This document shows, in pieces, positions 43,212-55,611 of a DNA stretch of 64,000 nucleotides (position 1 is the first letter of the stretch; each line of letters starts with the position of its first letter). This DNA is from Pseudomonas quebecensis (GTDB taxonomy: Bacteria > Pseudomonadota > Gammaproteobacteria > Pseudomonadales > Pseudomonadaceae). The DNA lies in NCBI RefSeq assembly GCF_026410085.1, contig NZ_CP112866.1, positions 2,294,001 through 2,358,000 on the forward strand, written 5' to 3'. The position numbers and the translations under genes were made by a program. Below the pieces are notes generated by a model that worked only from the letters and a program-made list of their open reading frames with translations, had not been told where the DNA came from and ran no database searches.

Positions 43212-44414
43212 ATGGCTTATCCACGTGTGCTGGTTGTTGAGAACCCAGGTTTCAAGCGCAGTGCGCTGGTTAAGATGCTCCAGCGTCTGGGAGCGCGCGA
43301 TCTGGTGCTGGCCGTGGATGGCGATCAGGCATTGATGCATTTACGGCAACAGGGCGCAGTGGATGTGGTGCTGTGTGACATCACCGGTCGCGATCGCCAG
43401 GGCCTGGAGTTTCTGGACAGAGTCAGTCAGCAAGGCCTGGCCGAAGCGCTGATTCTGGCGGTTGATACGCCGCCGGATATTCGCCGTGCACTGGGGCACA
43501 TGCCGTCGTTCGGTGGCCTGGCGCTGATCGGCGTCTTCGACCGCCCGTTGAGCCTGCGTTCGTTACACAAAGTGCTGAGCCAGTACCGTCGACCCGCCGA
43601 CGCTGGGAGCAGTGCCTCGCTCGCCAATATGGAGCTGCCCAGTGAGGCGGATCTGCGCCTGGGCCTGGCCCTGGGGGAATTTCGTGGTTGGTACCAACCC
43701 AAACGCGTCATGGACACCGGGCAATTGGCGGGCGCCGAAGTGCTGGTGCGCTGGGAACACCCGTCCAGAGGCGTGCTGTTGCCCCAGGTGTTTCTGGCGG
43801 GGATGGTGGCATACAACCTGATCGACGAGATGTTCAAGCAATTGTTCGACCAGGCCATGGGCCTGCTGCAGGGACTGCGCCTGCAGGGGATCGATCTGGA
43901 GCTGTCATTCAACCTGCACGCCTCGCAGCTCGACGGCCCGGCACTGGTCAAGCATATCCAGCGCACCTTGCTGTGGCATGAACTGCCCGGTGAGTCCTTC
44001 ACCTTCGAACTGGCCGAAAACGGCCTGTTGGCCCTGAAACCCGCCACCCAGGAAAACCTGGTGTGCCTGCGCATGCTCGGCTGTTCCTTGGCGGTGGATG
44101 ACTTCGGCATGGGGTTTTCGTCGTTGAAGATGCTCGGTCAACTACCGTTCAACCAGCTCAAACTGGACGGTTCGGTGATCCACGACCTGGTCAACCCCGG
44201 CAGCCGCGCCGTAGTGGCGGGCGCGCTGGCCTTGACCCGTGCGTTGCACATGGAACTGGTAATCGAAGGGGTCAGCAGCCAGACCATGCAGGACACATTG
44301 ACGGCCATGGGCTGCCGCATCGGCCAGGGTTACCACCTGGCATTGCCGATGAATGCGGGTGTTTTCCTGCGATGGTTGGAGACGCTGCCGGCACCGGTTT
44401 TAAAGAAAGTTTAG
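43212..44414 (+). CDS. Second REC-EAL protein with degenerate receiver
   Basis: A 400-residue paralogue of the first REC-EAL protein. The EAL residues are kept (GAEVLVRWEHP, FNLHASQ, FELAENGLL, VDDFGMGFSSL, LKLDGSV, VIEGVSS, GQGYHLALPM), so c-di-GMP hydrolysis is likely. The receiver has a possible acceptor (VVLCDITGRDRQGLEFL), but the first acidic pair is Glu-Asn and the conserved lysine is arginine (VFDRPLSL). Phosphorylation is therefore doubtful and it may signal constitutively or through dimers. It starts 30 bp after the degenerate receiver gene and is probably co-transcribed with it. Confidence 0.8.
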   Translation: MAYPRVLVVENPGFKRSALVKMLQRLGARDLVLAVDGDQALMHLRQQGAVDVVLCDITGRDRQGLEFLDRVSQQGLAEALILAVDTPPDIRRALGHMPSFGGLALIGVFDRPLSLRSLHKVLSQYRRPADAGSSASLANMELPSEADLRLGLALGEFRGWYQPKRVMDTGQLAGAEVLVRWEHPSRGVLLPQVFLAGMVAYNLIDEMFKQLFDQAMGLLQGLRLQGIDLELSFNLHASQLDGPALVKHIQRTLLWHELPGESFTFELAENGLLALKPATQENLVCLRMLGCSLAVDDFGMGFSSLKMLGQLPFNQLKLDGSVIHDLVNPGSRAVVAGALALTRALHMELVIEGVSSQTMQDTLTAMGCRIGQGYHLALPMNAGVFLRWLETLPAPVLKKV

Positions 44415-44429
44415 GTTCTTCAGAAAAGC

Positions 44430-44443
44430 GACGATACTTCCTA
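44430..44443 (+). promoter_or_regulatory. BvgA/RocA-like box upstream of rocA
   Basis: GACGATA-CTTCCTA at 44430-44443: the right heptad matches TTTCCTA at six of seven positions and the left arm is weak. No clear partner 22 bp away. It lies 117 bp before the start of the regulator gene, suggesting autoregulation. Confidence 0.4.
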
Positions 44444-44560
44444 CAGCTTATGGCGACTTGGCTGTCGGCTGTGCGATAAGGTTTGCCGCGTTCAACCTGC
44501 ACGCTTGCGCATTCCTGTCGTACCCATGGCCAGTTTTAGTGATGCCTTACAGGGGTTCAA

Positions 44561-45187
44561 ATGAACACAGCATTAGTGGTGGATGACCACCCCTTCATTC
44601 GTTCTTCGGTCTGCATGCTGCTCAAGCAGGAAGGTTATGGCGAGGTCTGGGAAGCCGACAATGGCGCCGACGCCGTGCAGCTGGCACGCGAGCACGCCCC
44701 GGATGTGATCATCCTCGACATTGCCATGCCCAAGCTCGACGGCCTGGAAGTGATCAATCGCATCTGCGCACTGGAGCTGCCCAGCAAGATTCTAGTGCTC
44801 ACGTCTCAGTCGCCGCTGTTCTATTCCAATCGCTGCATGAAAGCCGGCGCTGCGGCCTATATCTCCAAGACCCACGGCCTGGATGAGTTGGTCAAGGCAA
44901 TCAAGGCGGTGATGGGCGGCTACACGTTTTTCCCGGACCTGCCTAACAGCTCGGTGCGGCGTAAAGACACCGACGCCACCGACCTGGACTTGATCCAGAG
45001 CCTGTCCAACCGTGAGTTGACGATTTTGCAGCAACTTTCCATCGGCTTGACCAATAAGGAAATCGGCGACGGGTTGCTGTTGAGTGCCAAAACGGTGAGC
45101 ACTTACAAAACTCGGCTGATCGAAAAGCTCAACGTGAAATCGGTGGTGTACCTCGCCGATTTCGCCAAGCGCAATAACCTGATCTAG
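44561..45187 (+). CDS. rocA: BvgA/RocA-type response regulator
   Basis: A 208-residue NarL/FixJ-type regulator: receiver with Asp8-Asp9, acceptor Asp53 (IILDIAMPKLDGLEVI) and the switch lysine in YISKTHGLDEL, then a LuxR-type HTH (LSNRELTILQQLSIGLTNKE then AKTVSTYKTRLIEKLNVKS). The HTH is very like that of BvgA (STYKTRLxxKLN). Its stop is directly followed by the ATG of the hybrid kinase, so the two are a cognate operon. It should activate the fimbrial genes; BvgA-like boxes precede both pilin genes. Confidence 0.85.
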   Translation: MNTALVVDDHPFIRSSVCMLLKQEGYGEVWEADNGADAVQLAREHAPDVIILDIAMPKLDGLEVINRICALELPSKILVLTSQSPLFYSNRCMKAGAAAYISKTHGLDELVKAIKAVMGGYTFFPDLPNSSVRRKDTDATDLDLIQSLSNRELTILQQLSIGLTNKEIGDGLLLSAKTVSTYKTRLIEKLNVKSVVYLADFAKRNNLI

Positions 45188-48834
<3,647 letters not shown>

Positions 48835-48868
48835 ACGGTGTTCTCTGCGATAAACCCCAGCCGTCCGG

Positions 48869-48910
48869 TTTGGGGCCGCTGCGCGCCCCGCGCAAACAAG
48901 CTTGCTCGCT
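48869..48910 (-). repeat. REP palindrome
   Basis: TTGGGGCCGCTGCGCGCCCC followed by CGCAAACAAGCTTGCTCGCT is a REP in inverse orientation, after the kinase stop codon. The rest of the 420-bp gap to the pilin gene is the fimbrial promoter region, with no coding sequence seen. Confidence 0.65.
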
Positions 48911-48962
48911 TCAGCGCAAGGTTTCGTCAATCTGGGTGAGCTGATCGCGATTGAATTGTCCT

Positions 48963-48998
48963 GCGGAAAATTCCTACATCTCGAAGAGAAAACCCCTA
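48963..48998 (+). promoter_or_regulatory. Tandem BvgA/RocA-like boxes upstream of first pilin
   Basis: GCGGAAA-ATTCCTA (48963-48976) and AGAGAAA-ACCCCTA (48985-48998), 22 bp apart, the spacing of successive BvgA dimers. They lie about 260 bp before the pilin ATG, so a long leader or a start well upstream is implied. Confidence 0.55.
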
Positions 48999-49257
48999 CG
49001 AGAGCGGTAAGTCCCATCGCGCATTATTCTCCTCGGAGCAACATTGCTCAGGCCTCTTTACTAAGTCAGTACGGCATCACTGTTTCGAAAGCTGGTTGAA
49101 CATTAAAGCGTTATGGGGATAACCAGCGCGATGGAGTTGTTCGGCTTCAGTCGTCGATTCAGCACTTGTGCTTAAAATAAGTGAAGTTGCCACTACCGAT
49201 AAGGTTGCGAAGCCAGGCCAACTGGTCCGATCACTTACTTTCTCTGAGAAACATTAA

Positions 49258-49791
49258 ATGAAAAAGATTGTCGCTGTTACCGCCGCTACCGTAGTTATGA
49301 GCCTTGCTTCTTTCGCCAACGCGGCGTCTTCACCAACCGGCAACCCAGGTGTTATACGTTTTACCGGTGAAATCGTTTCCGGCGCATGCGGCATTGATGC
49401 CAACTCCCTGGACCAGACTGTGCCATTGGGCCAGGTGCCTTCCAACCGGTTCAAGAAAATTGCCGACCGCTCGGAGCCGAAAGGCTTCGACATCGTCCTG
49501 ACCGATTGTGATACCACGACTTACAAGAACGCCCGTTTCACCTTCACTGGCACCACTGATCCAACTGTTCCGGCCCTGTTCGCCACCACCGGTTTGGCTC
49601 AGAACGTCGGTATCCGCCTGCAGAGCAGTGCCGGCGAACTGCTGGAAAACGGCAAGGAGCAGGTTGCTCCGACCTTGCTGCAGAACGGTAACAACACAGT
49701 GAGTTTCGCTGCCATGTACGAAGCCACCGCCGCTTCCGTAACCACCGGTGAAGCAGACAGCGTCGCCAACTTCACCGTTGCTTACAACTGA
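49258..49791 (+). CDS. Type 1-like fimbrial major subunit (cluster 1)
   Basis: A 177-residue pilin with signal peptide MKKIVAVTAATVVMSLASFA ending NA|AS. The mature part has the chaperone-usher pilin pattern: IRFTGEIVSGACGIDANSLD with the first disulfide cysteine, FDIVLTDCDTTTYKN with the second, and a C-terminal VANFTVAYN strand (alternating residues, penultimate Tyr) for donor-strand exchange. It forms the fimbrial rod. A strong terminator follows, so it is made in excess over the usher and chaperone. BvgA-like boxes lie upstream. Confidence 0.88.
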   Translation: MKKIVAVTAATVVMSLASFANAASSPTGNPGVIRFTGEIVSGACGIDANSLDQTVPLGQVPSNRFKKIADRSEPKGFDIVLTDCDTTTYKNARFTFTGTTDPTVPALFATTGLAQNVGIRLQSSAGELLENGKEQVAPTLLQNGNNTVSFAAMYEATAASVTTGEADSVANFTVAYN

Positions 49792-49816
49792 TTCAACGGT
49801 TTAAGCAGCTCTGGAT

Positions 49817-49840
49817 AAAAGGGGTGAAAGCCCCTTTTTT
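49817..49840 (+). terminator. Intrinsic terminator after first pilin
   Basis: AAAAGGGG (49817-49824), loop TGAAAG, CCCCTTTTTT (49831-49840). It lies 26 bp after the pilin stop and before the usher. Partial read-through here would give more pilin than usher, as is usual in fimbrial operons. Confidence 0.8.
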
Positions 49841-49875
49841 CTTGCCTGCCAAAACATATTGATAGGGTACTTTCC

Positions 49876-52326
49876 GTGTACTGCCGCAAACTTATCGTGA
49901 TCTATTTATTAACTTCCGCTGCGCAGTATTCCTATGCCGTGGAGTTCAATAACGAGTTTCTGAATATCGACAATAATGACGATATCAGCCTCGGTCAGTT
50001 CACGCGTGCGCAATACACAGTGCCTGGCACTTACTTGTTGGACACCAGTGTCAACCAGCGTTATTTCGGCACCCGTTCCGTTGAATTCAAAGCCGATGCC
50101 AGCGGGCAGGAAAGTTATGCCTGCCTGCCCGAAGCATGGGTGGCCACGTTTGGCCTCAAGCCGGCTGTGTTCAAAGGTCTACCGCGCCTGGCCGACGGCC
50201 AGTGTGTCGACCTCAGCGGCATCGAAGGGGCCAGCGTCAAATACCAGAAAAACCTCGCGCGCCTGGCGATCAGCCTGCCTCAGGCTGCATTCGAGTATGA
50301 CGATCCCACTTACATCCCGCCTGCCGCCTGGAGCGACGGCCTCGATGGGGCGATGCTCGATTACCGCGTGATCGCCAACAACCGGCAGACCTGGGGTGCG
50401 GGCGGCTCGGGAAGTTCGCGCTCGTTGCAAAGCTACGGTACCGCCGGGGTGAATATCGACGCCTGGCGCCTGCGCGCCGACTACCAGGCCCAGCAAGAGT
50501 CGACAACCCAGGACCGTGGCGAGCGAGAGAAGGCGTTCCAGCTCAACCGCCTGTATGCCTACCGCGCGCTGCCGTCGATTCGCTCGAAATTGTCGGTGGG
50601 CGAGGATTACCTGAACTCCGACGTGTTCGACACCTTTGCCCTGCGCGGCGTCAGCCTGAGCAGTGACGACCGCATGCTGCCGCCGAGTCTGCGTGGCTAT
50701 GCGCCGTTGATCAATGGGGTGGCGCGCACCAATGCGCGGGTCACGGTGTCGCAACAGGGTCGTGTGCTGTATTCGACCACGGTCACTCCTGGCGCCTTCA
50801 CGATTCAGGACCTGGGCAGCAGCGCCCAGGGCACACTGGACGTGACCGTGCGCGAGGAAGACGGCACCGAGCAAACCTTCAGCGTCAGCACGGCCGCCGT
50901 GCCGTTCCTGGCCCGTGCCGGCGAGTTGCGCTACAAGGTGAGCGCCGGTGAGCCCCGCCAAAACGGCAGCGGCAGTATCGAGCCTGGTTTCGTCGCCTCG
51001 GAAGTGGCCTATGGCTTGCCTTTGGATTGGACGGTCTATGGCGGCGTGTTGGCGGCTACCGACTACCTGTCGAACGCAGTCGGCGTGGGCAAGGACCTCG
51101 GTGCGTTGGGCGCGCTGTCCGCCGATGTCACCACCTCGCGTGCCAAGCTGCGCTGGAGTGGCGAAAAAGTGGTGGGCAACTCGTACCGCATCAACTATTC
51201 CAAGCACTTCGACAGCCTGGGTACCGACCTGCGCTTTCTGGGCTACCGGTTTTCCGACCGTACCTTTACCAACTTTTCGCAGTTTGTGGGCGACCCGGAC
51301 GCCTATGCGTCCAATGCCAGCAAACAGCGCTATTCGGTGATGCTCTCCAAGCGATTCTCGGGGCTGTCGACCACCCTTTCCTACGACCACTCCACCTACT
51401 GGAACGCCTCGCCGACCGAACGCTTCGGGCTGACGCTGGCGCGCAGTTTCTCGGTGGGTAACGTCAGGAACGTCAACGTCAACCTATCGGCGTACCAATC
51501 CCAGAGCAGTCGGCGCTACGACTCGCAGATCTACCTGGGCGTGACCGTGCCCCTGGGCGGCAATTCGACCATCTCCAGCAGCATGCAGCGCTCCAGCAGC
51601 GGCGGGGCGTCGAGCAGTGTCGGCTACAGCCACGACGATGGTGATGGCCTGAACTATCAGGTGTACGGCGGCGTGGGCGATAACCGCTACGTCAACGCCT
51701 ATGTGGGCAAGCGTACGTCGACGTACCGCGCCAACGCGTCGGTGTCCACCGACGGCAGCACCTACAGCTCGGTCACCGGTGAAATCGACAGTTCGTTGAT
51801 CGCCACCCGCTATGGCGTATCGGCCCACGGTAACGGCATCAACGGTGACACGCGGCTGCTGGTGTCCACCAATGGTGTGCCGGACGTGGCGCTGACCGGT
51901 CAGGTCCATTCGAACAAAAACGGTTATGCCGTACTGGATGGTGTGCCGTCGTTCCAGGGCTACGACGTGCGCATCAACATGGAAAAACTGCCGCTCAACA
52001 CCGAGGTTTCCAACCCTGTGCAGCGGCTGGCGTTGACCGAGGGTGCGATCGGCTACGTCGACTTCGCCGCGCGCCAGGGCCTTAACGCCTACATCGTGCT
52101 GACCCGCTCCGACGGCCGCCCGGTGCCCTTCGGCGCCTCGGTGCAGGACGCGCAGAACAACCGTGAGCTGGGCATCGTAGGGGAGGGCGGTGTGACCTAT
52201 CTGCTGGGGATCAGCGCCGACATCCGCCTGGTCGTGCGCTGGAACGACACCGAGCACTGTGCAGTGGGCAAGCTGCCCACGGACCAAGCCCTCACCGATA
52301 TTCCCAAGCCTGTGCAATGCCTTTGA
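49876..52326 (+). CDS. Fimbrial outer-membrane usher (cluster 1)
   Basis: An 816-residue FimD/PapC-type usher. After a signal peptide ending near SYA|VEF it has the N-terminal chaperone-binding domain (FNNEFLNID, DISLGQF, Cys pair CLP...QCVD), a 24-strand pore with plug (LPPSLRGYAPLINGVARTNA, then VTVSQQGRVLYSTTVTPGAF), and C-terminal domains ending in a Cys pair (HCAVG ... VQCL). It secretes and orders the subunits. The start is a GTG at 49876; no in-frame ATG precedes the signal peptide. It is followed after 46 bp by the chaperone. Confidence 0.9.
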   Translation: MYCRKLIVIYLLTSAAQYSYAVEFNNEFLNIDNNDDISLGQFTRAQYTVPGTYLLDTSVNQRYFGTRSVEFKADASGQESYACLPEAWVATFGLKPAVFKGLPRLADGQCVDLSGIEGASVKYQKNLARLAISLPQAAFEYDDPTYIPPAAWSDGLDGAMLDYRVIANNRQTWGAGGSGSSRSLQSYGTAGVNIDAWRLRADYQAQQESTTQDRGEREKAFQLNRLYAYRALPSIRSKLSVGEDYLNSDVFDTFALRGVSLSSDDRMLPPSLRGYAPLINGVARTNARVTVSQQGRVLYSTTVTPGAFTIQDLGSSAQGTLDVTVREEDGTEQTFSVSTAAVPFLARAGELRYKVSAGEPRQNGSGSIEPGFVASEVAYGLPLDWTVYGGVLAATDYLSNAVGVGKDLGALGALSADVTTSRAKLRWSGEKVVGNSYRINYSKHFDSLGTDLRFLGYRFSDRTFTNFSQFVGDPDAYASNASKQRYSVMLSKRFSGLSTTLSYDHSTYWNASPTERFGLTLARSFSVGNVRNVNVNLSAYQSQSSRRYDSQIYLGVTVPLGGNSTISSSMQRSSSGGASSSVGYSHDDGDGLNYQVYGGVGDNRYVNAYVGKRTSTYRANASVSTDGSTYSSVTGEIDSSLIATRYGVSAHGNGINGDTRLLVSTNGVPDVALTGQVHSNKNGYAVLDGVPSFQGYDVRINMEKLPLNTEVSNPVQRLALTEGAIGYVDFAARQGLNAYIVLTRSDGRPVPFGASVQDAQNNRELGIVGEGGVTYLLGISADIRLVVRWNDTEHCAVGKLPTDQALTDIPKPVQCL

Positions 52327-52372
52327 ATCGCGCGCCATAGCGGCGCGAACCTGAACTTTTTGGAGAAACACC

Positions 52373-53119
52373 ATGCACCCTACTTCCTTTGTAAACGCAC
52401 ACCGCCTGTTTACCCGCCTGGTCCTGGCCATGCTCGCCAGCGCGCCTTTACTGGCCAATGCCGCCGTGGTCCCCGACCGTACCCGCCTGGTGTTTGAGGA
52501 AAGCGCTCCCTCGGTGAGCGTGACCCTGAGCAACAAGAACCCGCAACTGCCGTTCGTGGTGCAATCCTGGATCGAGAACGAAGCGGGGCAGAAGGTCACC
52601 GCGCCGTTCATGGTGCTGCCACCGTTGCAGCGGATGGAGGCCAACGAGAGCAGCATCCTGCGCATCGTCAAGCTGCCGGAGCTGGGGTTGCCGAAGGATC
52701 GCGAATCGGTGTTCTACCTCAATGTGCGCGAGATTCCGCCGAAGACCGAGGTGGTGAACGCGATGCAGATCGCCTTACAGTCCAAGATCAAGCTGTTTTA
52801 CCGCCCGGCGTTGGTCAAGCGCGAGCGTGGCGAAGATCTGGCCTTGCGTTTGAACGTGAAGATCGACAGCGCCGGCAAGCAACTGCTGCTGGACAACCCT
52901 TCGCCGTTCCATATCACCGTGGTCGGTCTGTTGACGGGAGAGGAAAAAACCTCGGTGCCGCTGCCTGCGACCATGATCGCGCCGTTTTCCGGTGCACGCT
53001 TTGCCTTGGCGAATACGAGCTTCAAGACGCTGCGCATCTCCAACATGAATGACTTCGGCGGGCAGTCAGACACGTTGTTCAAATGCGCCGGAGAAACCTG
53101 CACCGGGGTCAAACCATGA
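52373..53119 (+). CDS. Fimbrial periplasmic chaperone (cluster 1)
   Basis: A 248-residue PapD-like chaperone. Signal peptide ends near ANA|AVV. TRLVFEESAPSVSVTLSNKN is the first strand region. PLQRMEANESSILRIVKLPE and DRESVFYLNVREIPP form the family signature, and KIKLFYRP supplies the conserved lysine of the subunit-binding cleft. It delivers pilins to the usher. GGAGAAA lies before the ATG. Its stop overlaps the adhesin ATG by four bases. Confidence 0.9.
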   Translation: MHPTSFVNAHRLFTRLVLAMLASAPLLANAAVVPDRTRLVFEESAPSVSVTLSNKNPQLPFVVQSWIENEAGQKVTAPFMVLPPLQRMEANESSILRIVKLPELGLPKDRESVFYLNVREIPPKTEVVNAMQIALQSKIKLFYRPALVKRERGEDLALRLNVKIDSAGKQLLLDNPSPFHITVVGLLTGEEKTSVPLPATMIAPFSGARFALANTSFKTLRISNMNDFGGQSDTLFKCAGETCTGVKP

Positions 53120-54123
53120 CGCTTGGCAAACTGTGCCTGGCCGCATTGCTGCTGTTGTGCGCCCAGGTCAGTTGGGGAATGCAGTGCACGTCGCTGAGCG
53201 ATGGCAGCTACCTGACGGATTATATCGGCCCGGTTTCGGTGCCGGACACGGTGCCCGATGGCACCATCATCTGGCGCTCCAAGACCCATGTGATTTCTGC
53301 CAAGTGCTGGAAGAAATTCGATATTCACTACGCTGAAAACGACCCGATCTATTTTTACGGTAACCCCGCAGGCCTCGACGCTACGCCATGGGGCATCGAG
53401 TTCGGCCTGGTGTACAGGCAGGTGACGGCCTGGGACGGTGACTGGAGTGCCAACCCCACACAAGGTGTGGACAGCGGGTTTGTTTCCCCTGGTTGCCCGG
53501 ATGCACACAGCGCCGAAGACATGCTGGCGTGTTCCCTGGTTAACCCGACCATTGCGTTCCAGGTGGTCATCCGCAAGCGCGGCTTGCTGCCGTTGCAACG
53601 GCCATCCCAGGACACCTACGACGTATTCCAGTTCGACGGTTTATACGGCCTTAACGGTGGGCCGAGTAACCCGTTCGGCAACTTTCGGTTCCAGCTCAGT
53701 GGCTTGCAGAACATCGTCGGCACGGCCTGCACGGTGGACGTTAAAGTTACGCCGGAACCGGGCATCGTCGACTTCGGCGCGGTCGGCAAGTCGTCCACAG
53801 GCTTCTCGCCGCCGCGTCCGACCAAACCTTTGAGCCTGGCACTGGAAAAGAAATGCAGCAGCGCGCTCAACATCGGTGCGACGTTCCTGAGCAACAGCGT
53901 GCAAGGCGACTACATCCTGCCAGCCAGCGACAGCCAGTTCGGCATCGAGATCCGCGATGCGCGCAACAACCAGGTGCCGATCAACGAACCATTTCCCCTG
54001 GCCAACTTCGCGGCGGACGTCAGCCATATCGACGTGCCGTTCAACGCGACCCTGGTGCCCTTGGGTGACCCCAAAGTCGGGCCGTTCGACGCGGTGATGG
54101 TGGTGCAGATCGTTTACTACTGA
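53116..54123 (+). CDS. Fimbrial tip adhesin (cluster 1)
   Basis: A 335-residue two-domain subunit. Signal peptide MTLGKLCLAALLLLCAQVSW ends at G|MQC. The N-terminal domain (to about residue 205) is unlike known lectins. The C-terminal half is a pilin domain (GTACTVDVKVTPEPGIVDFG, then LSLALEKKCSSALNIGATFL, ending MVVQIVYY) that links to the rod. This size and layout match tip adhesins such as Bordetella FimD. It overlaps the chaperone gene (ATGA). Confidence 0.75.
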   Translation: MTLGKLCLAALLLLCAQVSWGMQCTSLSDGSYLTDYIGPVSVPDTVPDGTIIWRSKTHVISAKCWKKFDIHYAENDPIYFYGNPAGLDATPWGIEFGLVYRQVTAWDGDWSANPTQGVDSGFVSPGCPDAHSAEDMLACSLVNPTIAFQVVIRKRGLLPLQRPSQDTYDVFQFDGLYGLNGGPSNPFGNFRFQLSGLQNIVGTACTVDVKVTPEPGIVDFGAVGKSSTGFSPPRPTKPLSLALEKKCSSALNIGATFLSNSVQGDYILPASDSQFGIEIRDARNNQVPINEPFPLANFAADVSHIDVPFNATLVPLGDPKVGPFDAVMVVQIVYY

Positions 54124-54139
54124 GCCCCGTTGCCGGGGC
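54124..54139 (+). repeat. Short hairpin between adhesin and second regulator
   Basis: GCCCCG-TTGC-CGGGGC directly after the adhesin stop codon, without a T tract. It may stabilise the adhesin mRNA or lower read-through into the regulator gene. Confidence 0.35.
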
Positions 54140-54159
54140 GGCGATTCAGAGAGGGGCTT

Positions 54160-54786
54160 ATGCTCAAAGCAATAGTGGCGGACGATCATCCGTGCATTCG
54201 CGCGTCGGTGCGGATGGTGCTGCAACAGCAGCAGTTCAACGTGGTCGCCGAGGCCGACAACGGCGCCGACGCGGTGCAACTGGCGCGCGAGCATCGGCCC
54301 GACCTGATGGTGCTGGACATTACCCTGGCACGTCTCGACGGCCTGGAAGTGATCGCCCGCGTGCGCGCCCTGGGCCTGTCATGCAAATTTCTGGTGCTGA
54401 CCTCGCAGTCGGCGCTGTTCTATTCCATGCGCAGCATGCGCGCCGGCGCCGCCGGGTTTATCTCCAAGGCCGACGACCTCAACTACCTGGTCAAGGCAGT
54501 GCGGGCAGCGATGGACGGCTACACCTTCTTTCCCAACCTGGGCATGCATTCGGTGGCGCGCAGCGAAGTGCAGAGCCAGGACCTGAAGCTGATCCATAGC
54601 CTCACCGATCGAGAACTGGCCATCCTGCAGCAGTTGGCAATGGGCTTGAGCAACCCGGAAATCGCCGCGTCCATGCTGCTGAGCATCAAGACCGTGAGCA
54701 ACTACAAAACCCGTTTGATCGTGAAGCTGAAGGTCAAGTCGGTGGTGTGCCTGGCCGCCTTCGCGCGGCGCAATGAGCTGGTCTGA
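54160..54786 (+). CDS. Second BvgA/RocA-type response regulator
   Basis: A 208-residue paralogue of the regulator at 44561, equal in length. Receiver: Asp8-Asp9, acceptor Asp53 (MVLDITLARLDGLEVI), lysine in FISKADDLNYL. HTH: LTDRELAILQQLAMGLSNPE and SIKTVSNYKTRLIVKLKVKS. All phosphorylation residues are present, so the single kinase could serve both regulators. It lies 36 bp after the fimbrial adhesin in the same direction, so it is probably co-transcribed with cluster 1, and is directly upstream of the cluster 2 promoter. SD GAGAGGGG precedes the ATG. Confidence 0.85.
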   Translation: MLKAIVADDHPCIRASVRMVLQQQQFNVVAEADNGADAVQLAREHRPDLMVLDITLARLDGLEVIARVRALGLSCKFLVLTSQSALFYSMRSMRAGAAGFISKADDLNYLVKAVRAAMDGYTFFPNLGMHSVARSEVQSQDLKLIHSLTDRELAILQQLAMGLSNPEIAASMLLSIKTVSNYKTRLIVKLKVKSVVCLAAFARRNELV

Positions 54787-54810
54787 AGCGTGTTGCCCTT
54801 TAAATAGCAC

Positions 54811-54846
54811 TAGGAAAATTCCTACAAGCGTGCGGCATTAGTCCTA
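54811..54846 (+). promoter_or_regulatory. Tandem BvgA/RocA-like boxes upstream of second pilin
   Basis: TAGGAAA-ATTCCTA (54811-54824) is a perfect 14-bp palindrome, the best copy in the window, close to the Rcs box TAAGAATATTCCTA. CGGCATT-AGTCCTA follows at 54833-54846, 22 bp on. They end about 130 bp before the pilin ATG. Confidence 0.65.
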
Positions 54847-54977
54847 CGTGGAAAGGGTACCCCCCTCCAGATAATGAGCCCCGTTGAGACGCACAACACA
54901 CCGCCCGGGCGGCAATGCGATCACGACGAATCGAAGCACTCACGCTTCCCCACATCTCTCTTATCTGGAATATGAAA

Positions 54978-55526
54978 ATGAACAAGTTTGCTCTCAAAGG
55001 TTTGGTCGCTGCTCTGGTTCTGGCTGCTGGTTCTCAGGCTGCCATGGCCGCTGACGGCGAAATCAACTTCGTCGGCAGTGTGACCGACAACACGTGCCCG
55101 GTAGTGGTCAGCGACCTGAACGGTTCGGCCGGCGCCGGCGACGTGTCTCTGGGCAGCGTCCCTGCCAGCTCCCTGGCAACTGCCGGTGCCGTGGCTGGTG
55201 GTGGCGCGTTCACCCTGACCATCGACACTACCGCCCCAGGCTGCAGCGTCACTGGCAAGAAAGCGGTGGTCAAGTTCTTGTCCCTGAGCGGCACCGCCGG
55301 CGCCAGCGGCCAATGGATTGGCATCACCCCGGACGCCGGACACGCCAGCAATGTCGCGGTACAGATCAAAGATAAAGACGGCAACGACGTGCAACTGGGG
55401 CTGGGCTCCGCTCCGTACCTGGACCTGACCCAACCGCTGCGCTTTACAGCCAACTACATCGCCACCGGCACGGCGACCTCCGGCCCGGCCAACGCCAAGG
55501 CTGCGTTCACCGTCGACTACCAGTAA
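54978..55526 (+). CDS. Type 1-like fimbrial major subunit (cluster 2)
   Basis: A 182-residue pilin: signal peptide MNKFALKGLVAALVLAAGSQ ending AMA|ADG, then INFVGSVTDNTCPVVVSDLN with the first cysteine, TAPGCSVTGKKAVVKF with the second, and the C-terminal AKAAFTVDYQ strand. The ATG at 54978 was preferred over 54972 because GGAA is seven bases upstream. It differs clearly from the cluster 1 pilin and begins its own transcription unit behind tandem boxes. Confidence 0.85.
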   Translation: MNKFALKGLVAALVLAAGSQAAMAADGEINFVGSVTDNTCPVVVSDLNGSAGAGDVSLGSVPASSLATAGAVAGGGAFTLTIDTTAPGCSVTGKKAVVKFLSLSGTAGASGQWIGITPDAGHASNVAVQIKDKDGNDVQLGLGSAPYLDLTQPLRFTANYIATGTATSGPANAKAAFTVDYQ

Positions 55527-55537
55527 GTCGGCCGATG

Positions 55538-55562
55538 GACAGCCGCGAGACGCGCGGCTGTC
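55538..55562 (+). terminator. Hairpin after second pilin
   Basis: Perfect 10-base arms GACAGCCGCG and CGCGGCTGTC around AGACG, starting 12 bp after the stop. There is no T tract. A second small hairpin (CGGGG-CCTGG-CCCCG) follows near 55575. They probably protect the pilin mRNA or partly terminate. Confidence 0.55.
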
Positions 55563-55611
55563 GTCCCACACGCCTCGGGGCCTGGCCCCGGGCGGCAGGA
55601 GGATGAATCAG

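Noticed and set aside
44408..44421. Second BvgA-like heptad 22 bp before the rocA box
   Set aside because: GTTCTTC matches TTTCCTA at only four of seven positions, near chance level, so only the single box at 44430-44443 is listed.
48902..49099. Short open frame in the pilin 1 promoter region
   Set aside because: No ribosome site or family resemblance, and it overlaps the tandem regulatory boxes.
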